From positions 1 through 17,512 of the forward strand of contig PJAB01001075.1 in NCBI GenBank assembly GCA_002887195.1: a stretch of 17,512 nucleotides of DNA, given 5' to 3'. Positions 8,178 to 14,578 of the stretch are shown in pieces; within the stretch, counting starts at the first letter, position 1, and every line of letters starts with the position of its first letter. The DNA comes from Chrysochromulina parva (Eukaryota; Haptophyta; Prymnesiales; Chrysochromulinaceae). The notes below the pieces were generated by a model. That model did not search any database and was not told where the DNA came from. It saw only the letters and a program-made list of their open reading frames with translations. A program made the translations under genes and the position numbers.

Positions 8178-8891
8178 CTACTCAGGAATCCCATGAGGTG
8201 CGCCCAGGAACAGAAGCTCATGGGCAGCCATCCGCGTGTCCCAGTCGAACGGCTTCTGGTCGGCGGGGGCGTGGGCGGTGGGCAGCGGCACGTGGGGAGA
8301 CTGCGCTCGGTACGACGCGTCGCGTGGTGAGCCGGCGTTCCCGAGCGGCGTGTCGCTGTGGCTGGACGCGTTCGTGGTCTCACTGGTCGCGGTGCGTGAG
8401 AGGGGACGCTCGACTGAGCACGACGCGAGCACCACCTCGGCGTCCTCGTCCCCATCCAGAGATGAGGTGTCGACCTGCCAAATTAGGGAGATGTCGTCCT
8501 CATCGCGGCGCCCGAGACGGCGCTGCTGCGGCGGTCGCGGCGGCTGCAGCCGATCCCGCGGTTTCCTGGCAGACGCCCTTGCGCATGCAATCAGCGCCGT
8601 ATCGGGCGCCTCATCCGTCGCGATCATCTCAAGGCTGCTGGTGGACTCACACTCTTCGCGTTCACACTCGCTCACGTCGTAGTCGGCGAAAGTCTCGATA
8701 CGCGAGCCCATGTTCAACCCCATGGCTTCCGCGTGCTTACGCAGCCACTTGCGAACCTGCACCGGCTCGACGCCCGGATGCGCACGCGCAGTCGGCTTGA
8801 TTCGATTCGACTCGGGCAGACGGAGGGCGAACTGGACGACCCGCATTTTGAACTGGGCCGTGTACACCTTGCGGGAGCGCGGGATCTGCAC
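8178..8891 (-). CDS. Homeodomain-like helix-turn-helix DNA-binding protein (5' end uncertain)
   Basis: The N-terminal 50 residues read RSRKVYTAQFKMRVVQFALR, then HPGVEPVQVRKWLRKH. This is the trihelical pattern of Brinker/pipsqueak/CENP-B-type DNA-binding domains, in which a YT-x-x-FK start leads to an R-x-W recognition helix. The remaining 180 residues are hydrophilic, with an acidic Ser-rich patch (SECEREECESTSS), a basic RRLGRRDEDD segment, and an end FLGAPHGIPE. No transposase catalytic core is present, so a host transcription factor or domesticated transposon DNA-binding protein are both possible. There is no ATG before the domain. The frame begins at a GTG next to TTGTGCAG, which could be an acceptor, so an upstream exon probably supplies the start. 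Confidence 0.6.
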   Translation of the reverse strand: MQIPRSRKVYTAQFKMRVVQFALRLPESNRIKPTARAHPGVEPVQVRKWLRKHAEAMGLNMGSRIETFADYDVSECEREECESTSSLEMIATDEAPDTALIACARASARKPRDRLQPPRPPQQRRLGRRDEDDISLIWQVDTSSLDGDEDAEVVLASCSVERPLSRTATSETTNASSHSDTPLGNAGSPRDASYRAQSPHVPLPTAHAPADQKPFDWDTRMAAHELLFLGAPHGIPE

Positions 8892-8924
8892 AACAGGGCG
8901 GCGTGCGAGCGGTCAGTGTCGTAC

Positions 8925-9179
8925 GACGCCACGTGCGGGGCGGCGTTCCCATATGCTTGCTGGAGGTGGCTCGGGACGCTCAAGGGGGATACTGTTCCGC
9001 AGTCCATGGCGGGTCGGGACGCGCAGGGCTTTGCGCACCGACTCCGCACGCGCGCTCGAAGCAGTCTGTCGGACGGCCCGTTGGCCCTTGGTCACAGCGC
9101 CTGACGCCCGCGAGGTGGTTGCAGGCATGACGCCGACGGCCGATTGAACCGGGAGATCCGAGACCCGGCCAATGGTCAC
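8925..9179 (-). CDS. Possible first exon of the helix-turn-helix gene
   Basis: A minus-strand ATG at 9179 (MTIGRVSDLPVQSAVGVMPA) opens 85 codons, rich in Arg, Ala and Pro, that can be joined in phase to the exon starting at 8885. The join uses a GTACGA donor and TTGTGCAG acceptor. The implied intron is only 39 nt, which is short, and other upstream exons are possible. Confidence 0.3.
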
Positions 9180-9553
9180 GAAGCCGCGGCCCCTCCCTGT
9201 TGCCGTCGGCCGACGGCGTTTCCGTGTGTAACTCTAGAAAAATCTCCGTGTGAGGTGCGACCTCCGCGATTCCAACCCGAAAGTGTAGACGAAGGGGTGC
9301 CCACGTAACCTCGTGTCCTCGAGCGCCTTACGCTCGTGCCGGACGTAGGTGAGCTGGGACTCCAGAGACGCCCGTGTGCTGCGCCCATCCGATTTATAAC
9401 CCGCACCCTCGTCAACACGTCACACCTCGGACGAGAAACAAAAGACAACCTATGCATACTAGAACTTGACTTGTCTTTAGTCTTGACGCGTCTAACTTGA
9501 CTTTGACTTGACCTCGTGACGAAGCGCTCGGTGACGCCGAACGAATCAATATA
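9180..9553. promoter_or_regulatory. Upstream region between divergent genes
   Basis: This lies between the probable start of the helix-turn-helix gene and the phosphatase gene. Just before the latter (9462-9512) the pentamer CTTGA or TTGAC occurs repeatedly in loosely spaced form. No TATA-like element is convincing. Confidence 0.3.
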
Positions 9554-10390
9554 ATGCCAAAGATCATCACGACGACCGCCCTACCATCTACCATGGTACC
9601 CTCGCCCATGAAGGTATTGCTGTTGCTCCTCGCCAGACCCTCGTTGGCGGTCAGTCCTGGGAAGGTGCATCTGATCGATACGTACCCGCGCAATCAGCCG
9701 CACAATTACCTCTTCCGAGGAAACAACCCCGTGGTCGATGGCACCTTCAACTTCACCGCCCTCGTCAACGTGATGCGGCAAAAGGCTGCAGCAGAGTGCG
9801 GCGTGGCGTTGCCTGAAGCGTTTCGCTTCGTTGACCTCAGCTTGGAGAACCCAACCGACCCTGGCTACTTCCAGGAGAAGGCCTTCTGGGACGCCAATCC
9901 TCGTGCTGGCGAGCTCGACTCCTACCCGACGCTCGGCTCGCTCCAAGACGTCAAGCACCCCGTGGGCGATGCGGATGAGCTCGTGAAGAGCGGCGACTGG
10001 GCGATCCAAGGGCACGCCGACTACCTGCCAGAGCGCCTCGCGGCGGTACACGCCAGCCTCACCAACACATCAGGGCCGCCGACCATTTTCTACGCGCACT
10101 GCAACGCCGGCTGCGACCGCACCGGAGAGTTTTTCGGCGCGTACGCGATGTCGTACCTAGGTTACAATGTGACGACCGCGATGGGCGAGGCCTGCAAGCA
10201 GTGCGGCCGCTGCCCCAACTATTACGCCACGAACTCGATCGGGTGGTGGTGCCTCACGCTCGAGGCTCAAGGGCGTACCGATGTTGGTCCGTGCCTGGAC
10301 TTTGCGAGCTGTAAGCCTCTGGGCGACTGCACAGCTCACAACGCGACGCCGCTCGAGGACGATTGCCCGCGACTGGGGCTCGGTGTGTAG
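9554..10390 (+). CDS. Secreted protein tyrosine/dual-specificity phosphatase-like protein, 278 aa
   Basis: The active-site signature is HCNAGCDRTGEFFGAY near residues 184-199. It fits Cys-x5-Arg followed by Thr, the P-loop of cysteine-based phosphatases. An upstream WAIQGHADYLPERLAAVHAS segment fits the helix before the P-loop strand. Residues 19-33 (MKVLLLLLARPSLAV) form a short signal peptide, and the ATG at 9608 may be the true start because the extra 18 residues in front are polar. The mature part has several N-glycosylation sites (NFT, NTS, NVT, NAT) and a Cys-rich stretch (CKQCGRC), which suit a secreted or lumenal protein. I see no transmembrane anchor or ER-retention signal. The substrate is unknown: phosphotyrosine, phosphoinositide or another phosphoester. 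It reads as a single exon. Confidence 0.8.
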   Translation: MPKIITTTALPSTMVPSPMKVLLLLLARPSLAVSPGKVHLIDTYPRNQPHNYLFRGNNPVVDGTFNFTALVNVMRQKAAAECGVALPEAFRFVDLSLENPTDPGYFQEKAFWDANPRAGELDSYPTLGSLQDVKHPVGDADELVKSGDWAIQGHADYLPERLAAVHASLTNTSGPPTIFYAHCNAGCDRTGEFFGAYAMSYLGYNVTTAMGEACKQCGRCPNYYATNSIGWWCLTLEAQGRTDVGPCLDFASCKPLGDCTAHNATPLEDDCPRLGLGV

Positions 10391-10724
10391 GTTCTAGTTT
10401 GGTGTCGATCGATGTGCGCCGCAGGGGGCAGGGCGCGCTGCAGTGCCGGCCGGTTCACATCAGAGGCTCAAGAGGGACCTCCAATTTAAGGATCCTGAGC
10501 GGGCGCGGCGCCCCGCGCTGAGTCTGTGGGCACACTTCGTACGGGTGTAGCTCTACACATATCCGCAAGACTTGCCTCAAGGCTGTCATGAAATTTCGTC
10601 GAAATGGTAGGTTGCATGATGGTGCATACATGTATCAACGGGTGGGGGACGGGGCACCAGCGGCTCGAAAAAAGGGCCTTCACACAGTCGCCTTCACACG
10701 AGCCTTCCTGCACGACCGCGGTCC
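10391..10724. other. Intergenic region upstream of the PUB-WD40-PFU-UBA gene
   Basis: No coding exon is supported. It should contain the 3' end of the phosphatase transcript and the promoter of the next gene on the same strand. I see no clear element. Confidence 0.3.
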
Positions 10725-12978
10725 ATGGTCGTGCACGACAAACTCTCGAGCGCGCTGCGCACCTTTGCGACTGCCAACCCGTTCTCCACGCTCGAGGAGA
10801 GCGGTCGCGTGCTCTCCACGCTGCTCAGCAACCTGGCGCGTGAGGACACGCCCAAGTTTCGCCGCGTCAACCTGACGAATGCCAAGATCAAGGCCGCCGT
10901 GCTCGGCGCGGCGGGCGCCCGCGAGGTGCTCATCGCCGCGGGCTTTTCGGCTGTCGAGGACGGTTCGGCGCTCGAGATGACCGGCGACGGCGCCTCGGCG
11001 CGCGCCGCCGCCGCCTCCGCTGCGCTCGACGAGGCGCTCGTCGCCGCCGGTGGCCCGTTCGCGCTTCGGCAGCGCCTGGCGCACGAGGCGCGCTGCTGCT
11101 GTGGCGGCGCCCCCGGCGAGGCTGGCACGGTGCTCACCGGCGGCATGGACAACCTGGTCAAGGTCTGGTCAACCGCGCTGCCGCTGCAGGGCGCCGCAGA
11201 GCCCTTGCGAGTCTTCGTCGCGCATGAGAATGCGCGCGGCGCGTCGGGCGTGCTGGCGCTGTGCTCGCTGCCAGGCGGCGCGGTCGCCTCGGCGGGCCGC
11301 GACGGCAAGGTCGTGGTGTGGGATGCCTCCGACGTGGCGGGAGGCGGCGGCGCGGGCGGCGCAGTGCCGCTCGCAATCCTGATCACTCACGGAGAGCCGC
11401 CAGGAAAGGAAGTCTCGAACAAGCAGGTATAATGGCGTTGATTGATTCGTTGATTGCCTCCCTCATCAGGAAAGGAAGTCTCGAACCAGCAGGTATACTG
11501 GCGTTGATTGATTCGTTGATTGCCTCCCTCATCAGGTGGTGACTTGCCTGGCGAGAGAAGGCGGCGATGCGGGCGGCGCGCTGTGCTCCGGCGGCTGGGA
11601 TCAGACCGTCCGGGTCTGGCATCCGCTCCCCGGAGGAGCAACCCCGACCCCCGCGGCGCTGCTCCACGAGCAAGCCGTGCTCGCCATTTGCGTGCTACCG
11701 GATGGTCGACTGCTCAGCGGCGCGGGCGATGGCACCGTTGGCGTGTGGCGCCGGCCCGTGTCGAGCGCCGTCTCGAGCGCCGGTTTCGTCAAGGAGGCGG
11801 AGTGCAAGGTGCAGACGGTCGTCAGAGGCCTTGCGCCGTACGCCGGCGGCTTCGCGCAGGCACGCTGATGACCTCTGATGACCTCTGATTACCACTGATT
11901 ACCTCGGATGACCACTGATGACCACTGATGACCACTGATGACCACTGATGACCTCTGATTACCTCTGATTACCGCCGTACGCCGACGGCTTCGCGCAGGT
12001 CGGCAACGACGGCGTCCTCCGTCTCTGGGCGCTCGACACGGCGCTCGTAGCTGGCGCGCCGCGTCTCGCGTGCAGGTGCGCTGATGACCTCTGATGACCT
12101 CTGATGACCTCTGATGACCTCTGATGACCTCTGATGACCTCTGATGACCTCTGATGACCTCTCATCACCGGCGCCGCGCTTCGTGTGCAGCACGCCCTCG
12201 GTCGGCTGCTACCTCTTCGCCGTCGTCAACTGCACGCCCGACGGCGCCGCCCGATACGGCGCGCCCGAGCAGCTCGCCGTCGGAGGTGATGATGGCTGCG
12301 TGCGCATCTGGCGCGCTGCCAGCCAGGGCGCGGCGATGCCCAATACGGCGCCGGGCGCGATGCCGACGGCCCTCGAGTGCATGCAGACCGTGCGCGTCCC
12401 GGGCGAGGTCTTCGGGCTATGCCTCCTATCCGATGGCGACCTGATCGCGGCGTGCGATGCCGCCGGAGCCGTCGTCTTCACACGGGCTCCCGGCCGCGCC
12501 GCACTAGCGGCCGCCCAAAAATCACTCGCCACCGAGGCGGACGCCTTCGCGACGCCCGCGACGAGCGCCGCCAGCGCCGCTGGCGCCGCCAGCGCCGCTG
12601 GCGCCGCTGGCGGCGGCAACTTGGCGCGTCCGAAACAGATGGCCGCGGATGGCAAGCAATATGACTTCGTCTTTCCGGTCGAGATGGGTGGCGGCAAGGC
12701 ACAGATCTTTTGGAACATCGGCGACGACATCCGGACCGTCGCCGCACAGGTACGCTGATTACCACTGAGTACCTCTGATTACCACTGATACCACTCTGAT
12801 TACCATCCGGACCGGCGCCGCGTAGCGACGCTGATTACCACTGATTGCCTCTGATTAACTCTGATTAAATCTGATTAACTCTGATTACCATCCGGACCAT
12901 CGCCGCGTAGTTTGCTCTGCGGAACGGCGTCGGCCTCGATGAGCTCTCCTCCATTGAAGAGTTCATGCGCATGGCGGC

Positions 12979-13025
<47 letters not shown>

Positions 13026-13195
13026 TGCCCATGGAGCAGGCCCCGCCGCCGCCCGCGCCCCTGCTCGGCGCGGCTGAGATGCAATCTCGCGTGCAGCAGC
13101 TGGTGACCATGGGGTTCGATGCGCAGCGGTCACTGGCGGCACTGCAGCAGGCGGGTGGGGACGTGGAGGTGGCACTCGGCGTGCTGCTCGGCTGA
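10725..13195 (+). CDS. PLAA/Ufd3-like protein with PUB, WD40, PFU and UBA domains, 648 aa
   Basis: Exons are 10725-11426, 11536-11859, 11999-12075, 12191-12749 and 12911-13195, with matching phases. Residues about 5-110 resemble a PUB domain (LLSNLAREDTPKFRRVNLTN, then AREVLIAAGFSAVEDGSALE), which in other proteins binds the p97/Cdc48 C-terminus. Residues about 120-480 hold seven WD40-like blades ending TVRVW, VGVW, VLRLW and VRIW. The last, QTVRVPGEVFGLCLLSDGDL, closely matches the end of the PLAA propeller. Residues about 512-575 match PFU, a ubiquitin-binding module (DGKQYDFVFPVEMGGGKAQI, then IGDDIRTVA). After a poly-Gly run, residues about 605-648 form a UBA domain (VQQLVTMGFDAQRSLAALQQ). 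Expected role: ubiquitin-dependent p97 cofactor. No PUL domain is present. Exon 3 follows a GC-AG intron. Well supported overall. Confidence 0.85.
11401..11535 (+). repeat. 66-bp tandem duplication creating intron 1 of the PLAA-like gene
   Basis: The unit CAGGAAAGGAAGTCTCGAAC onward starts at 11401 and 11467 and contains exon end, donor (AGCAGGTATA) and acceptor (CTCATCAG). The intron used is probably 11427-11535. If the internal copy were kept as an exon it would be 23 nt and shift the frame. Confidence 0.85.
11835..11998 (+). repeat. GC-AG intron 2 with 11 decamers and a 25-bp exon-end copy
   Basis: Exon bases 11835-11859 recur with one mismatch at 11974-11998, both ending GCTTCGCGCAG. The intron starts GCACGCTGATGACC and consists of 11 ten-base units of the type CTGATGACCT or CTGATTACCA (11865-11974). 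Confidence 0.9.
12056..12190 (+). repeat. Intron 3 with eight perfect CTGATGACCT decamers and a 20-bp exon-end copy
   Basis: Exon end 12056-12075 is repeated with three mismatches at 12171-12190 as the intron end. Bases 12081-12160 are eight exact copies of CTGATGACCT. The donor is GTGCGCTGATG, clearly related to the donors of introns 2 and 4. Confidence 0.9.
12728..12910 (+). repeat. Intron 4: exon end present three times, separated by CTGATTACCA repeats
   Basis: A 22-bp sequence beginning CATCCGGACC and ending CGCCGC with an AG occurs at 12728-12749 (exon end), 12804-12825 (mid-intron) and 12889-12910 (intron end). The first two are followed by ACGCTGATTACCACTGA. The third is followed by the next exon (FALRNGVGLDEL), so only the first donor and last acceptor are used. 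Confidence 0.9.
12981..13026 (+). repeat. GGC repeat coding for poly-glycine
   Basis: About a dozen GGC codons in a row form a flexible linker between the PFU and UBA domains. This is a likely site of length variation. Confidence 0.85.
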
Positions 13196-13307
13196 GCGCG
13201 CGACCGCGCAACGCTCACTGGAAGGCGATGGTTCAGTGTTGGGAGTCGGGTGCGGTTTTAGTGCTCAGTACGGCGCGTTTGCTCATGACGACGCGGGCAA
13301 CAAATAA

Positions 13308-13808
13308 ATGAGATTCAGCTTGTGGGCGCTGCTCGCGCTCGACGTCCACGCGTTCGGTTCGAGCTGCCAACTGTCGACAGCGAGCTCCCGAAGCAGGCGA
13401 GCCGCGACGAGGCTCTCGGATTCAGCAGCTCCACCTGGGTCGTATGTGGGCTTCGTGCAATCTAAGCTCAGGGCGGGTATTCCAGGGGTCGTGCATTGCC
13501 ACGTGCGCGATTGCAGCGACGGCCACACGGTCACGGGCTTTTCGGATGGCAGCAACCGGGCGCTGGCCAAGGATGGCATACAGCTCGAGGTGCTCATCGT
13601 CGCGAGCGCCTTTGAAGGTGTGAGCACGATGAAGAGGCACCGGACCGTCCACGCGTGCCTCGACGAGGAGTTCAAGCGCAACGCCATACACTCAATCGAG
13701 CTCAAGACGCTTACCGCCGAGCAGTGGGAGGACATGGGGGGGCCTCCCACCTACGCGGCGATGGCGGCCAGCCAAAGGCAAGCGGCCTTCAAGATTGAGA
13801 CATCTTGA
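13308..13808 (+). CDS. BolA-like protein with probable plastid targeting, 166 aa
   Basis: Residues about 48-148 match the BolA family: FVQSKLRAGIPGVVHCHVRD, then LEVLIVASAFEGVSTMKRHR followed by TVHACLDEEF and an end with LKTLTAEQWED. The family pattern of a Phe-x-Gly near an Arg-His-Arg before the last helix is present. BolA proteins act with monothiol glutaredoxins in iron-sulfur handling. The N-terminus MRFSLWALLALDVHAFGSS is a short signal peptide with a likely cut before Phe. It is followed by a Ser/Arg/Ala-rich stretch (STASSRSRRAATRLSDS) without acidic residues until its end, as in bipartite plastid leaders of secondary red algae. The region between the gene and the preceding UBA stop is only 112 bp, so the two plus-strand genes are tightly packed. 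It is a single exon. Confidence 0.82.
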   Translation: MRFSLWALLALDVHAFGSSCQLSTASSRSRRAATRLSDSAAPPGSYVGFVQSKLRAGIPGVVHCHVRDCSDGHTVTGFSDGSNRALAKDGIQLEVLIVASAFEGVSTMKRHRTVHACLDEEFKRNAIHSIELKTLTAEQWEDMGGPPTYAAMAASQRQAAFKIETS

Positions 13809-14578
13809 CGCGTCTAGATGCCCTTGTGGGCGCCCCAGAGCCCTGCTGTATCTCTTTGGCCGCGTGTGCTGGGGCGCAGGGACCGCGCGCGAGTCGCGCG
13901 CATTCATTGTAGCGGAGGTTTATAGTTTTGTCGTGTTGCGCGCGCTGCCAGGCTACGTTACTCGACTCGGGGTGCCGGGAGACGGCCGGGCAGTTGTGAG
14001 AACCAGAGTAGCGCGTGGAGCGGCCGTAGCGCCCGTCGGTGAAAGCCGTGTCGCCGGCGAGCCGGACCGGACGGTACGCCGGGTCTACGCAACGCGAACA
14101 CGGCGTGTCGCTCTCGGCTTCTGTATTGAGTATTCCGTTTTGATTATTTCTTTATTTGACTCCTACGGTCACGCGGGGCCGGGGGTCTTACGGTCGGGCG
14201 CACGGGTAAGCCGCTCCCGGCAATTGGGTATTGGGCTCCCGCCCTCCCGGGCGCCCGGACCACAGGGCGCCCCCCTCGACCCGGGCAGGAGGTAGAATTG
14301 CAATACCATCATGCCCCATGGTAGCTGATCCTGATCGGTGTGCCCCAATCTATGCCACGCGACACAAATGAATGCATGAGATCCCCGATGCCGGCTGCTG
14401 CATGCTGCGCCAGAGCTTTTCCCGTGGTGCGCAATCCAGTTCCGCCAAGAGTTCGCCCATCACAGCGCCCGCCCATCACAGCGCCAGCCCATCACAGCGC
14501 CAGCCCACCACAGCGCCTGCCCACCACGGCGCTCGTCCATCACACGCCCTCGTGGCGTTTAGGTAGGGGGCTTCCTAA
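13809..14578. other. Convergent intergenic region without a supported gene
   Basis: This lies between the BolA-like stop and the kinase-like stop on the other strand. It includes GC-rich sequence with small inverted repeats (GGGCGCCCGGACCACAGGGC near 14249) and a T-rich patch near 14135-14160 (TTTTGATTATTTCTTTATTT). Reading frames here show no family features. Confidence 0.4.
14454..14549. repeat. 16-bp tandem repeat, about six copies
   Basis: Units of the type CGCCCATCACAGCGCC start at 14454, 14470, 14486, 14502, 14518 and, degenerate, 14534. The array lies about 30 bp beyond the kinase-like gene's stop codon. Confidence 0.85.

Noticed and set aside
8021..8455. 137-codon minus-strand frame running into the 26-bp repeat
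   Set aside because: It overlaps the helix-turn-helix gene in a different frame, and its repeated peptide comes from the tandem array.
10588..10875. Alternative upstream starts for the PLAA-like gene
   Set aside because: They are in other frames. The first ATG in the coding frame after a stop is at 10725 and opens directly into the PUB-like domain.
11865..12160. CRISPR-like array of short repeats
   Set aside because: The units are contiguous decamers without unique spacers and lie inside introns of a eukaryotic gene.
13795..14295. Plus-strand frame after the BolA-like gene
   Set aside because: It overlaps the BolA-like stop and has Arg/Gly-rich composition typical of GC-rich non-coding DNA, with no motif.
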